Source: an uncultured Eubacterium sp.
GTDB lineage: Bacteria; Bacillota; Clostridia; Lachnospirales; Lachnospiraceae
Length of the DNA: 64,000 nucleotides
Assembly: GCA_947089855.1 (NCBI GenBank)
Contig: CAMUML010000019.1
Coordinates: 1-64,000, forward strand
Direction: 5' to 3'
In this document: positions 9,019 through 18,070 of the stretch, piece by piece
Layout of the letters: each line of letters opens with the position of its first letter
Position numbering within the stretch: the stretch's first letter is position 1
Notes under the pieces: generated by a model
The model's database searches: none
What the model saw: the letters and a program-made list of their open reading frames with translations, nothing else
What the model was told of the DNA's origin: nothing
Made by a program: the position numbers and the translations under genes

Positions 9019-9891
9019 TTAAAATGCTTTTCCTGTCAGCAGCCCATATGCTTCTTTATACTTATTTGCAGTTTTTTGAACGACATCATCCGCAAGGACG
9101 CCGTTGTTATCCGGATTTTGCTTGAGCCAGTCCCTGACAAACTGTTTGTCAAAAGACGGCTGCCCCTGCCCCGGCTGATAGCCTTCCAACGGCCAAAAAC
9201 GGGAACTGTCCGGCGTCAGCATCTCATCGCCTAATACCAGCCCGCCGTTTTCGTCCAGCCCAAATTCAAATTTGGTATCCGCGATAATGATCTGTTTCGA
9301 CCATGCGTAAGCCGCACATTTTTTATATAATGCAATCGTGCAGTCACGGATCCCGGCTGCATAGGCTTCCCCTTTGCCGGGATACTGTTTTTCAAGGATT
9401 TCCACGCTCTGTTCAAAGGTGATGTGTTCATCATGGCCGCCGAGGCCTGCCTTCGTCGTCGGCGTATAAACCGGTTCCGGCAGCTTTTCAGATTCCTGCA
9501 GCCCTTCTGGCAGCGGAATGCCGCAAACCGTACCGTTTTTGCGGTAGCTTTCCCAGCCGCTCCCAGTAATATAGCCACGCACAATGCATTCTATCGGAAG
9601 CATTTCCAGCTTCTTGCATTTCATGCTCCTGCCTTCAAACTCTGCATCCTGAAAAAATGCAGGCATGTCCGCAGTGGATATGGAAAGCATATGGTTGTTG
9701 ATAATATCTGCCGTAAAATCAAACCAAAACGCAGACATCCTGGTCAATACGGCCCCCTTGTCCGGGATCTTATTTTCCAAAATGTTGTCAAAAGCAGATA
9801 TACGGTCTGTAGCCACTATGACCAGGCTATCCCCAATATCATAAACCTGGCGTACTTTCCCTTCTTTGATCGGTTTCAATTCTGCACTCAT
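9019..9891 (-). CDS. purC: SAICAR synthase
   Basis: This 290-residue enzyme joins CAIR to aspartate with ATP to give SAICAR. The N terminus EGKVRQVYDIGDSLVIVATDR and later SAFD are the glycine-rich and following signature of the family. IECIVRGYITGSGW and the later DTKFEFGLDENG (SAICAR synthetase signature 2) are intact. It is the promoter-proximal gene of the purC-purF-purB operon and has a strong ribosome site (GGAGG). The length and sequence are of the eukaryote/Lactobacillus-like long form (about 290-300 residues) rather than the 237-residue E. coli form. Confidence 0.95.
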   Translation of the reverse strand: MSAELKPIKEGKVRQVYDIGDSLVIVATDRISAFDNILENKIPDKGAVLTRMSAFWFDFTADIINNHMLSISTADMPAFFQDAEFEGRSMKCKKLEMLPIECIVRGYITGSGWESYRKNGTVCGIPLPEGLQESEKLPEPVYTPTTKAGLGGHDEHITFEQSVEILEKQYPGKGEAYAAGIRDCTIALYKKCAAYAWSKQIIIADTKFEFGLDENGGLVLGDEMLTPDSSRFWPLEGYQPGQGQPSFDKQFVRDWLKQNPDNNGVLADDVVQKTANKYKEAYGLLTGKAF

Positions 9892-9932
9892 GTCTGGTCC
9901 TCCATGTATTTGCGTATACTTGCTACCTATGG

Positions 9933-9961
9933 ATTATAATACATCCACTATGGAAAAGCAA
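9933..9961 (-). promoter_or_regulatory. Promoter of the purC-purF-purB operon
   Basis: On the minus strand TTGCTT and TATAAT are separated by 17 bp. The leader to the purC ATG is only about 35 nt, leaving no room for a purine riboswitch aptamer; I see none. Confidence 0.75.
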
Positions 9962-10038
9962 CGTTAATATCGCCGCGGCATATCAAAAGAAAACACAAAA
10001 AGACGCCGGAAATACCTCTTTTCCTGCATCTTTTCAAG

Positions 10039-10112
10039 TAGCGAGAGGGGGATTTGAACCCTCGACACCACGGGTATGAACCGTGTGCTCTTGCCAACTG
10101 AGCTACCTCGCC
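10039..10112 (-). tRNA. tRNA-Met(CAT), elongator type
   Basis: A full cloverleaf can be drawn: acceptor GGCGAGG/TCTCGCT with two G-U ends, D stem GCTC/GAGC, anticodon stem CACGG/CCGTG with loop TTCATAC (anticodon CAT), and T loop TTCAAAT. The T stem has one A-C mismatch. The 3' CCA is not encoded. The paired first acceptor base argues against an initiator, so this is read as the elongator form. Confidence 0.9.
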
Positions 10113-10127
10113 ATATTATATTTCCAA

Positions 10128-10200
10128 TGGGACCTATAGGGCTCGAACCTATGACCCTCTGCTTGTAAGGCAGATGCTCTCCCAGCTGAGCTAAGATCCC
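10128..10200 (-). tRNA. tRNA-Val(TAC)
   Basis: The cloverleaf has acceptor GGGATCT/AGGTCCC, D stem GCTC/GAGC, anticodon stem TCTGC/GCAGA with loop CTTACAA (anticodon TAC), and T arm ATAGG/CCTAT with loop TTCGAGC. The CCA is not encoded. It lies 15 bp upstream of tRNA-Met in the same direction, so both are probably processed from one transcript. Confidence 0.93.
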
Positions 10201-10338
10201 ATTTTGTATTGCCAGCCCTGCCGCTGACTTTGTCAGTATACCCCAGTTATTTGTATTTGTCAATCACTTTTTCTATTTTTTTTACTTTTTTTGTTAATTT
10301 CGAACTACAATAAATTTAAATCGATTTGATGGAACCGA

Positions 10339-10366
10339 TTGCAAAATCCCGCTAAACTGTTATAAT
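10339..10366 (+). promoter_or_regulatory. Promoter of the response regulator / hybrid kinase operon
   Basis: TTGCAA (10339-10344) and TATAAT (10361-10366) are 16 bp apart. The predicted transcript has an untranslated leader of about 155 nt before 10530. Confidence 0.65.
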
Positions 10367-10372
10367 ATAGAG

Positions 10373-10529
10373 TAGCGGAATTGTCGGAACCGAACAGGGG
10401 CAATGCGTGCAGCGCCTGCCGCCAAGGCCCCTTAGGATTACATACAAACTGATTTCCATTGCAAGCTGCAGCAGAAATTTGCACAAATGAATTTTAAGTT
10501 CTGAAAGCTATTAGGAGGTATAATTTGTT
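10373..10529 (+). other. Long untranslated leader of the two-component operon
   Basis: The leader contains a possible stem between AGGGGC (near 10394) and GCCCCT (near 10428) and ends in a strong ribosome site (AGGAGG). I do not recognise a riboswitch class and see no U tract, so its role is open. Confidence 0.3.
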
Positions 10530-11396
10530 ATGAAGTACAGAGTATTATTAATGGGCAATAACCGGGCAACGATCGATGATATATTCCTGCGCCTAAACGA
10601 TACTTTTGAAATCCAGAATACTTCAAACCGATTCGAAGACATTGCAAGCCATCTGAAGTATTACCAGCCGCACGCGGTCATTTACTGTATGCACAATGAA
10701 ACACGGGAAACGATGTCACAGCTTATTACAATCAAACGTGATAAAATAAAACGAAAGACACTGTTTGCTGTTGTTGCCACCCAGGAAGACTGTGACGAAT
10801 TCCGTAAGATGTCTGCGGATACTGCGGATTTAGAACTGGTAAAGCCGGTTACTACACTCCAAATCGCAGACCGGGTTACAAAATACCTGGACCGCAACCT
10901 GAATATCGTAGACGATACCGTTGAGGATGTGATTGGGCACGAAGAAAAAGCAATGCCGACACAGGCCAACCAGACACAGGCGTTTTTAAATAACTTAAGT
11001 TCCTTACTCGCCTCCCCAAATGCTGCACAAAACACACGCAAGCATATCCTTGTTGTTGATGACGATTTCCGTATGCTGAAACTGATCAAACGCTATCTGG
11101 AAGACAGTTATGATATTGCTACTGCGATCAACGGTAAAGTTGCACTGAAATTTTTGGAAAATAAAATGACCAATTTGATCTTGCTCGATTACGAAATGCC
11201 GGAGGAAAATGGCCCTGCCGTACTGCAGAAACTGCGCACGAACCCAATTACAAACGAAATCCCTGTTATATTCCTAACAGGCATCAACGACCGGAAAAAA
11301 ATCCAGCAGGTACTTGCCCTAAAGCCGCAGGGATACCTGTTAAAACCAATTGACCACGATAAGTTAGTGGAAGCGATCGAAAAGACCATTGGCTGA
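10530..11396 (+). CDS. Response regulator with a pseudo-receiver and a true receiver domain
   Basis: This 288-residue protein has two receiver-like domains and no recognisable output domain. Residues 1 to about 120 (YRVLLMGNNRATIDDIF, then VIYCMHNE) have the receiver fold pattern but lack the acidic pocket and phospho-acceptor, so it looks like a pseudo-receiver. Residues about 170-288 form a canonical receiver: acidic pair in HILVVDDD, phospho-acceptor Asp220 in LLDYEMP, Thr in FLTG and Lys in LLKPID. Its stop lies 22 bp before the start of the first hybrid kinase, so the genes form one operon. It may be a phosphate sink or a relay partner for the Hpt domains downstream, or it may act by protein contact. 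Confidence 0.85.
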   Translation: MKYRVLLMGNNRATIDDIFLRLNDTFEIQNTSNRFEDIASHLKYYQPHAVIYCMHNETRETMSQLITIKRDKIKRKTLFAVVATQEDCDEFRKMSADTADLELVKPVTTLQIADRVTKYLDRNLNIVDDTVEDVIGHEEKAMPTQANQTQAFLNNLSSLLASPNAAQNTRKHILVVDDDFRMLKLIKRYLEDSYDIATAINGKVALKFLENKMTNLILLDYEMPEENGPAVLQKLRTNPITNEIPVIFLTGINDRKKIQQVLALKPQGYLLKPIDHDKLVEAIEKTIG

Positions 11397-11418
11397 CCCC
11401 TTGGAGGACTGTCTTATT

Positions 11419-14118
11419 ATGGAAGAAACTTTATTATTAACTGAACTGGTAGATGTTGCCATACTGCAGGAAATGCGGGATTCCTTTTCCAAAATGACCG
11501 GCATGGCAGCCTATATTACAGACAGCAGCGGCGCTTATGTAACCGAAGGCGCGGGCTTTTCAGAAGTTTGTTCTGATTATATCCGTCCCGTGCCAGAAGG
11601 CCGCAAACGCTGCAATACCTGTGATATTAACAGTGCCCAGGCTGCTTTCCAGCATGGCTCCATTATTGCCTACAACTGCCATGCCGGGCTATTGAATTTT
11701 GCCGCGCCAATTATCGTCGACCAGCAGTTAATCGGCTGCTTTCATGGCGGACAGTTTTTAACCTCACCGCCTGACGACAAAAAACTTGCAAAGGTTGCCG
11801 CAGAAATCGGCCTGGAGCCAGATGCCTATATTACGGCATGCCACCGCCTGCCATTGATCCCAGAATCCAAATCAAAGCGGGCATACCTTTTTTTGCATAC
11901 GATCACAACGGCGCTTTCTAGTATCGCATACCACAACTATGTGATCCTGGAAGAAAACCGGAAAATCAAGCGTGCCAACAAATTAAAATCATCTTTCCTC
12001 GCAAATATGAGCCACGAAATACGCACGCCGATGAATGCCATTATCGGTATGGCAGAAATGGCCATGCGCGAAGAACTGCCAATGGCTGCGCTGGACTGTG
12101 TCAGCCAGATACGCAACTCCGGCAAAAACCTGCTGATGATCATAAACGATATTTTGGACTTTTCCAAAATGGAATCCGGCAAAATGGAAATTAATATGGC
12201 AGAATACGAGCCAATGTCTTTGATCAACGATGTCGCCAATATTATGATGACACATATCGGCAAAAAAGACGTACAGCTGATCCTGGATATTTCCCCGGAT
12301 ATTCCCCACGAGCTGCTCGGTGACAGCCTGCGGATCAAACAGATATTGGTTAATTTATCGAATAATGCGATCAAATTTACCAAAAAAGGCTATATTACTT
12401 TAAAAGTGGAACCGTTTTGGCGCAGCGAGGATGAGGTCATCTTGCATACCTCCATTGAGGACACCGGGATCGGCATCAAAAAAGCAGACCTGGATAAATT
12501 GTTCCAGTCCTTCCAGCAGCTAGACAGCAAACGCAACCGGAACCTGGAAGGCACCGGGCTGGGCCTTGCCATCAGCCAGCGCCTTTTGCATTTAATGATG
12601 GGTTCGATCGATGTTGCGAGCGAATTTGGAAAAGGTTCTACCTTTTCTTTTAAACTCCCGCAGCGCATCACCTGTTCGCGGCCAGGGATCCTGTTAAAAC
12701 CCCCTGCCCCGTCCACTGCAGCCGGCCTGATCGCCGACCCAGTGTTCCATGCCCAGCTGCGTAAAGACATTACACGCCTAAGCATCCAATATACTGCGCT
12801 GGAATTTGAGGAAGACTTGATCAGCCTGTCACGCAAAAAATGTGAGTTCCTATTTATTGAACAGCCAATGTATACCGGGGATGTGAAAGATTTTATAACT
12901 GCCCATCCGGAAATTACCGCTGTTTTGATTATTAATTTTTATGACAATGCAGACCCGGACCTGCCAAACCTCCTAGTTGTGAAAAAACCATTGTATTCGC
13001 TTAACCTTGCTATGATTTTTAACCGGGAAAGCTTGGACGTCAACTACAATAATGTCACCGACGAAGATTACGAATTTATCGCCCCGGAAGCAAATATATT
13101 GATCGTCGATGACAACACGGTCAACCTGACCGTGGCAGAAGGGCTGCTCCGTCCGTTAAATATGCACATTGAAACAGCGCAGAGCGGAAAAGAAGCGATC
13201 AAAAAGATTTCCGACAAACAGTACGACTTGATCTTTATGGACCACCAGATGCCGGATTTGGACGGAATCGCAACCACGCATATCATCCGCCGTTTCCACC
13301 AGGAATATGCAAACGTCCCGATTATTGCATTTTCCGCAAATTCTTCTACAGAAATGGAAATGATGTTTTTAAACGAAGGGCTAAACGACTGCGTCGCGAA
13401 ACCATTCGAGCTGCGTATCCTTATTTCCAAACTAAAACGCTGGCTGCCGCGCGAAAAGATCCAAAAGGTCAGCGAAGAATTTTACCTTCAGCCGGAAACT
13501 GCAAAAACTGCCCCGTCCGTCGTGATCGAAGGGCTGGATACCGAAGCCGCTTTAAAACTGCTCGGGAGCGAAAAACTGCTTTGGGACGTTTTAAAAGATT
13601 ACTACAAATCCATCCGTCCAAAAGCAGAAAAGATCCACCGCTTTGAACAGCAGGAGGACTGGAAAAACTATACGATCGAAGTCCATGCCTTAAAAAGCGC
13701 CTCAAAACAAATCGGCGCAATGGAACTATCCTCCCTTGCTGCGGAAATGGAAAATGCCGGCATCGAAGGGAACGCACAGCTGATCCATCAGCATACGGCA
13801 TACCTGTTAGACCAGTACCTGCATTACGACCATATCCTTGCCCCATATTTTATGGACCAGGCCACACAGCAGGGCACTGGGGAACCGATCACAGAACCCA
13901 TCCTGCGCAAAGTGTTCCATTCCCTGCGCTGTGCGATCGAAGAGCTGGATATGGACCAGATGGACCAGGCCATACAGGAACTTTCTGCTTACCAATACGA
14001 AGGCTGGCAGATGGATTACTATAAAAATCTGAAAAACGCGGTCGAAGAACTGGATGTGGATTCCTGCGAAACCATCCTTTCCGGCTGGGAAGCAAAATTG
14101 CCGGGGCAAGGGACGTAA
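11419..14118 (+). CDS. Hybrid sensor histidine kinase PocR-HisKA-HATPase-REC-Hpt (first copy)
   Basis: The domain order of this 899-residue cytoplasmic kinase is as follows. A PocR-type sensory domain spans residues 1 to about 170, with cysteines in CNTCD and YNCHAG. A HisKA box holds His199 in NMSHEIRTPMN. The HATPase carries NNAIKF, DTGIGI and GTGLGLAI. A degenerate receiver-like stretch precedes a true receiver with Asp608 in FMDHQMP, and an Hpt domain has His756 in EVHALKSAS. No membrane segment is seen, so the signal is intracellular. PocR domains are known to sense small organic metabolites in B12/propanediol regulation; the ligand here is unknown. I use the ATG at 11419 after TTGGAGGA rather than the in-frame TTG at 11389 inside the preceding gene. 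Confidence 0.9.
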   Translation: MEETLLLTELVDVAILQEMRDSFSKMTGMAAYITDSSGAYVTEGAGFSEVCSDYIRPVPEGRKRCNTCDINSAQAAFQHGSIIAYNCHAGLLNFAAPIIVDQQLIGCFHGGQFLTSPPDDKKLAKVAAEIGLEPDAYITACHRLPLIPESKSKRAYLFLHTITTALSSIAYHNYVILEENRKIKRANKLKSSFLANMSHEIRTPMNAIIGMAEMAMREELPMAALDCVSQIRNSGKNLLMIINDILDFSKMESGKMEINMAEYEPMSLINDVANIMMTHIGKKDVQLILDISPDIPHELLGDSLRIKQILVNLSNNAIKFTKKGYITLKVEPFWRSEDEVILHTSIEDTGIGIKKADLDKLFQSFQQLDSKRNRNLEGTGLGLAISQRLLHLMMGSIDVASEFGKGSTFSFKLPQRITCSRPGILLKPPAPSTAAGLIADPVFHAQLRKDITRLSIQYTALEFEEDLISLSRKKCEFLFIEQPMYTGDVKDFITAHPEITAVLIINFYDNADPDLPNLLVVKKPLYSLNLAMIFNRESLDVNYNNVTDEDYEFIAPEANILIVDDNTVNLTVAEGLLRPLNMHIETAQSGKEAIKKISDKQYDLIFMDHQMPDLDGIATTHIIRRFHQEYANVPIIAFSANSSTEMEMMFLNEGLNDCVAKPFELRILISKLKRWLPREKIQKVSEEFYLQPETAKTAPSVVIEGLDTEAALKLLGSEKLLWDVLKDYYKSIRPKAEKIHRFEQQEDWKNYTIEVHALKSASKQIGAMELSSLAAEMENAGIEGNAQLIHQHTAYLLDQYLHYDHILAPYFMDQATQQGTGEPITEPILRKVFHSLRCAIEELDMDQMDQAIQELSAYQYEGWQMDYYKNLKNAVEELDVDSCETILSGWEAKLPGQGT

Positions 14119-14126
14119 CTATTCCG

Positions 14127-14156
14127 GCAAGCCTGCATGGACCAATGCAGGCTTGC
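14127..14156 (+). terminator. Intercistronic hairpin between the two hybrid kinases
   Basis: A perfect 12-bp stem (GCAAGCCTGCAT / ATGCAGGCTTGC, loop GGACCA) sits 8 bp after the first kinase. It has only a short T-poor tail (TTATGC), so it may attenuate or stabilise the mRNA rather than terminate fully. A sequence-related hairpin follows the second kinase. Confidence 0.55.
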
Positions 14157-14194
14157 TTATGCAACTGTTAGCAAAACACCGAACGAGGCAGAAT

Positions 14195-16873
14195 ATGGAA
14201 TTAAACGATGATTTAAATTTAATTGACTTGATTGATGCGGATACCCTTGCCAGGATGGAGCAGGCTTTTTGTGAAATGACGGAAATGACAGCTGGAGTTG
14301 CCGATGCGCAGGGGGTCCGGATTACTGCCAGCTGCAATAACCACAATTTCTGCCGCCTGGTAAGAAATTCTACGCTTGGCCGCAGCCGATGCGAGCATTG
14401 CGACCGCCAGGGCAGCGCTATGGCAAAGGAACACCGGTCGGCCGTTTTTTATGGATGCCATGCGGGCCTGATCGATTTTGCCGCCCCAATCATTATACAG
14501 GATCAGATATTAGGCTGTTTTGTCGGCGGGCAAGTACTGCTCCATGCACCCGACGAAGAAGCCGCCCTTTTAACTGCCCAGGAACTATCAATTAACACAG
14601 ACGAATTCCTTGTGGCGTTAAAGAGCATCCCTATCGTTTCGGAACAGCAGATCAATGAAGCCGCAGATTTTTTATATACACTGTCAAACATACTATCCAA
14701 TATCGGAAACAGCCGTTATAAGATCCTGCTGGCAAACAGGGAGCTGGAACAGGCCGCACAGAATACCTCTGATTTTCTCGCCAATATGAGCCATGAAATC
14801 CGTACCCCGATGAACGCCATTGTCGGCATGTCTGAAATGGCTATGCGCGAAAAGCTGTCCCCTGTCGCTGCCGATTACCTAAACCAGATCAAAACTGCGG
14901 GCCAGACACTGCTAACCATTATCAACGATATACTGGATTTTTCCAAAATCGAAACCGGGAATATCGATATACATGTAGGCGAATACTCCCCATCTACCTT
15001 GATCACCGATATTATCAGTACGATAACAACCAGGATTGGCATCAAGGATATTGAATTTTGCGTTGATATGGCCCCTGACCTGCCCCAGCTATTGTTGGGG
15101 GACCATGTCCGCCTGACCCAGATCATCTTAAACCTGACCAACAATGCCGTAAAATTTACCAGGCACGGGCAGATCTTATTAAAAGTACAGTATGAATTAA
15201 CCAGCCCGGATGAACTGGACCTTAAAATTTCCGTTAAAGACACTGGCAGCGGCATCCACAAGGAAGATATGGACAAACTGTTCAATGCCTTCCAACGTAT
15301 CGATTCACGCAAAAACCGTAATATCGAAGGGACCGGGCTTGGTCTGGCCATTACGAAGCAGCTGCTGTCACAGATGAACGGCGATATACAAGTAGAAAGC
15401 GAATACGGGTCCGGCAGCCAGTTTTCTTTTGTATTGCCGCAAAAAATCATCCAAAGCACTCCAGGTTTCCGCATCGAGGAACCAGACAAGATCAAAGCAG
15501 CCGGGTTTATCGGAAACGTATATGCTGCAAACCAGCTGAAACTTGATATGAAACGGCTGGGCATTTCCTACATCCCAGTAGAATCGGAGCGTGAGATTAA
15601 GCTGCTTCCAAAATACAGGATTACCTACTTTTTTATTGAACTTGCAAATTTTTCGGATGCCGTTGAAAAATTTGTACGCAACCACCCAGATATTACCGCC
15701 GTTTTAATGGTTGGCTTCCAGACAACATTAGAATACGACATCCCAAACCTAGCCGTTGTAAAAAAACCGCTGTATTCCATGAACCTTGTTTCTATATTCA
15801 ACCATGAACTCCACCCAGCGGCAGATAACAGCAACAATACCTTTGATTTTATCGCCCCACAGGCACGCATATTAATTGTGGATGACAATTCTGTCAACCT
15901 AACCGTAGCCGAAGGGCTTTTAAAACCGCTCCAAATGCAGATCGACACTGCCTTAAGCGCCAAAGATGCCATTGAAAAGATTGCACGCCATTCCTACGAC
16001 CTGATTTTTATGGACCATATGATGCCGGAAGTCGACGGGATCGAAGCTACGCATATTATCCGGCGTTTTTATACGAACTATAACAAAGTGCCGATTATTG
16101 CATTATCTGCCAATGCCGTCGGCGGAGCTAGAAAAATGTTTTTAAAAGAAGGCATGAACGACTTTGTCCCAAAACCGATTGAGCTGCCCGTTATCTTACA
16201 GAGCCTGCACCGTTGGCTCCCTAAAAGCAAGATCCAGCCTGTAACGCCGTTTCCTGGCAGCAGCAGCCAGCCATCAAAACAGGCTTCCCTTGAAATTGAA
16301 GCGCTGGATACGCAGGCCGCGCTAAAGATGCTTGGAAGCGAATCCTTGTTCTGGGAAGTATTGAAAGATTATTATTTCATTATCGACAAAAAAGCGGCCC
16401 GTATCCAGGAACTGGAAAAAGCCGAAGACTGGAAAAACTATACGATTGAAGTCCATGCACTAAAAAGCGCCTCCAGGCAGATTGGCGCCACAGAACTGGC
16501 GGATATTGCAGCACGCATGGAACAGGCTGGAAACGAGCGCGACGCTGCATTGATCCATACGTATTCGCCGGGCATGGTAGAACAGTATTTAGCATACAAG
16601 GGCATCCTGCAAAAATATTTCCAGGCAGATGCCGACGACGACACAAATAAGCCGCTGGCCTCTTCTGAGGAGCTGCGCCAATTCTTTGGACTGCTCCGGT
16701 ATGCATTTGACAACCTGGACATGGACCAGATGGAAGAAGTGATCGGCCAAATGAAACAGTACCGGTATGCCAACGGCCAAAAAGAACTATTTTCCCAGCT
16801 GTGCGGGGCAGTCGGCGAGATCGATACGGATGCGAGCGAAGATATTTTAAAGATGTGGGAAACGAAATTATAA
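14195..16873 (+). CDS. Hybrid sensor histidine kinase PocR-HisKA-HATPase-REC-Hpt (second copy)
   Basis: This 892-residue paralogue has the same architecture as the preceding gene. The PocR domain holds cysteines in CEHCD and YGCHAG. His200 lies in NMSHEIRTPMN, the HATPase has NNAVKF, DTGSGI and GTGLGLAI, the receiver phospho-acceptor is Asp607 in FMDHMMP, and the Hpt His754 is in EVHALKSAS. The true start is the ATG at 14195, with GAGG seven bases upstream; the frame is open further 5' but that stretch is out-of-frame coding of the previous gene. Tandem duplication is evident from the near-identical spacing of all domains and from the related hairpins after both genes. The PocR parts have diverged most, suggesting different ligands. 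Confidence 0.9.
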   Translation: MELNDDLNLIDLIDADTLARMEQAFCEMTEMTAGVADAQGVRITASCNNHNFCRLVRNSTLGRSRCEHCDRQGSAMAKEHRSAVFYGCHAGLIDFAAPIIIQDQILGCFVGGQVLLHAPDEEAALLTAQELSINTDEFLVALKSIPIVSEQQINEAADFLYTLSNILSNIGNSRYKILLANRELEQAAQNTSDFLANMSHEIRTPMNAIVGMSEMAMREKLSPVAADYLNQIKTAGQTLLTIINDILDFSKIETGNIDIHVGEYSPSTLITDIISTITTRIGIKDIEFCVDMAPDLPQLLLGDHVRLTQIILNLTNNAVKFTRHGQILLKVQYELTSPDELDLKISVKDTGSGIHKEDMDKLFNAFQRIDSRKNRNIEGTGLGLAITKQLLSQMNGDIQVESEYGSGSQFSFVLPQKIIQSTPGFRIEEPDKIKAAGFIGNVYAANQLKLDMKRLGISYIPVESEREIKLLPKYRITYFFIELANFSDAVEKFVRNHPDITAVLMVGFQTTLEYDIPNLAVVKKPLYSMNLVSIFNHELHPAADNSNNTFDFIAPQARILIVDDNSVNLTVAEGLLKPLQMQIDTALSAKDAIEKIARHSYDLIFMDHMMPEVDGIEATHIIRRFYTNYNKVPIIALSANAVGGARKMFLKEGMNDFVPKPIELPVILQSLHRWLPKSKIQPVTPFPGSSSQPSKQASLEIEALDTQAALKMLGSESLFWEVLKDYYFIIDKKAARIQELEKAEDWKNYTIEVHALKSASRQIGATELADIAARMEQAGNERDAALIHTYSPGMVEQYLAYKGILQKYFQADADDDTNKPLASSEELRQFFGLLRYAFDNLDMDQMEEVIGQMKQYRYANGQKELFSQLCGAVGEIDTDASEDILKMWETKL

Positions 16874-16877
16874 GCAA

Positions 16878-16908
16878 GCCTGCACATCCCCTGTGCAGGC
16901 CCCGCTTT
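16878..16908 (+). terminator. Terminator after the second hybrid kinase
   Basis: GCCTGCAC and GTGCAGGC form an 8-bp stem (loop ATCCCCT) followed by CCCGCTTTT. It sits just after the stop and resembles the hairpin after the first kinase. Confidence 0.6.
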
Positions 16909-16914
16909 TGGCCT

Positions 16915-18015
16915 TTATACCCAGGAATCCCGCAAAAATTCTACAATTTCCACCGCCTTTGGCGGGCATCCGCCTAGGCTTTTTTCAAAACACCTCGTAC
17001 ACTGCCCTATGCCAGTATCCCCAGCCTGCCCACGGTACCCTTGCCCAATGGCAATCGAGCGCATTTTTTTACCCCGCAGGCATCCTTCTTCACTTAGCCT
17101 GTCCAATGCATAGATCAAGGAACCATAGCAGGCGGAGCAGGCATCTTTTGGCGCTGCATAGGCGGCCAGCTTCGATACCCGTGGGGTACGGGCTGTATCC
17201 ACTTTTGTATCCAGCGCCCCTTTGTTCAACGGGATAATCCTTGCATTTGCTACATCCATACTTCCCACGCCCAGCTGTGCTGCCAGCCTGATATACCCAA
17301 TATCCTGCGGATGATAGCCCATACTTTCTGCAGCATAGCTGTCGCACAGCACAGGGTCCCAAAAACCCAGCACCCGGTTCATAACTACCGGATTGCCGCC
17401 TTCTTCAAAATCCAGGTCGCCGCATATATTATCCAACAGTATAAAATCCTGATGGACCACCGTATTTAAATGTGCAATTGGCTTATGCAGCCCAAGCGTA
17501 TGGAACCTGCGCTTTTCGGAATTTGGGATCAAGCCCTTGCTGTTTTTTAACGCACAGGTAACCGTCGTCTGGCAGTGCCCTTTCAGCACGGGGATATTTA
17601 CCAGGTAATCCAAATTTAGCGCTTCCTCACAGACAGAAATGGACATACCGGCCGCATCCAGGGTCTGGTACGAATCCTGCTGCAAATCGATAAACGGCAC
17701 CTGGTGTTTTTTGCATATATCATAAATCCCGCTGGCCCGGACTGCCTGCGAAGTAAGGTCCCCTACCCAGGATCCCTCTAAAACAACAAGGTTGCAAAAC
17801 CCTTTTTCCTTTAGGTACGACAGCACGCCGTCTACAAGTTCCGGGTGGGTCACTGCCCCCGAGCTTGCTGTTTTTGCAGCAAGGATATTGGGTTTGATGC
17901 CGATGTGTTTTTTCCTGTCCCCGATGGAGTCCGCCAGGCTGGCTGCTTCCAGCACGCGTTCTGCCATCTGTTTATAATCTTCCCCTTGTATTACATATAT
18001 ATCATTTTTTGCCAT
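16915..18015 (-). CDS. DUF362 domain protein with C-terminal cysteine motifs
   Basis: This 366-residue protein belongs to the DUF362 family, cytoplasmic proteins usually near redox or ferredoxin genes. Residues 1 to about 280 are the DUF362 core (VTHPELVDGVLSYL, then CALKNSKGLIPN and LLDNICGD). The C-terminal part carries CSACYG and CTRCFEKSLGGCPP, seven cysteines in all that could bind an Fe-S cluster. The start at 18015 has GGAGGAGG eight bases upstream; the longer frame to 18048 does not. It follows the PrpR-type regulator on the same strand and may be the last gene of the sugar-acid locus. Its biochemical role is unknown. Confidence 0.75.
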   Translation of the reverse strand: MAKNDIYVIQGEDYKQMAERVLEAASLADSIGDRKKHIGIKPNILAAKTASSGAVTHPELVDGVLSYLKEKGFCNLVVLEGSWVGDLTSQAVRASGIYDICKKHQVPFIDLQQDSYQTLDAAGMSISVCEEALNLDYLVNIPVLKGHCQTTVTCALKNSKGLIPNSEKRRFHTLGLHKPIAHLNTVVHQDFILLDNICGDLDFEEGGNPVVMNRVLGFWDPVLCDSYAAESMGYHPQDIGYIRLAAQLGVGSMDVANARIIPLNKGALDTKVDTARTPRVSKLAAYAAPKDACSACYGSLIYALDRLSEEGCLRGKKMRSIAIGQGYRGQAGDTGIGQCTRCFEKSLGGCPPKAVEIVEFLRDSWV

Positions 18016-18070
18016 ACCCCATGCCTCCTCCACTTTCTTGCATCCCATTTCCTGCTTTCCAAAATCCCGG

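Noticed and set aside
9892..9960. Purine riboswitch before purC
   Set aside because: The promoter leaves a leader of about 35 nt, too short for the aptamer, and no conserved purine-aptamer loops are seen.
11389..11418. Upstream TTG start for the first hybrid kinase
   Set aside because: It lies inside the preceding coding region without a ribosome site, while the ATG at 11419 has TTGGAGGA upstream and fits its paralogue.
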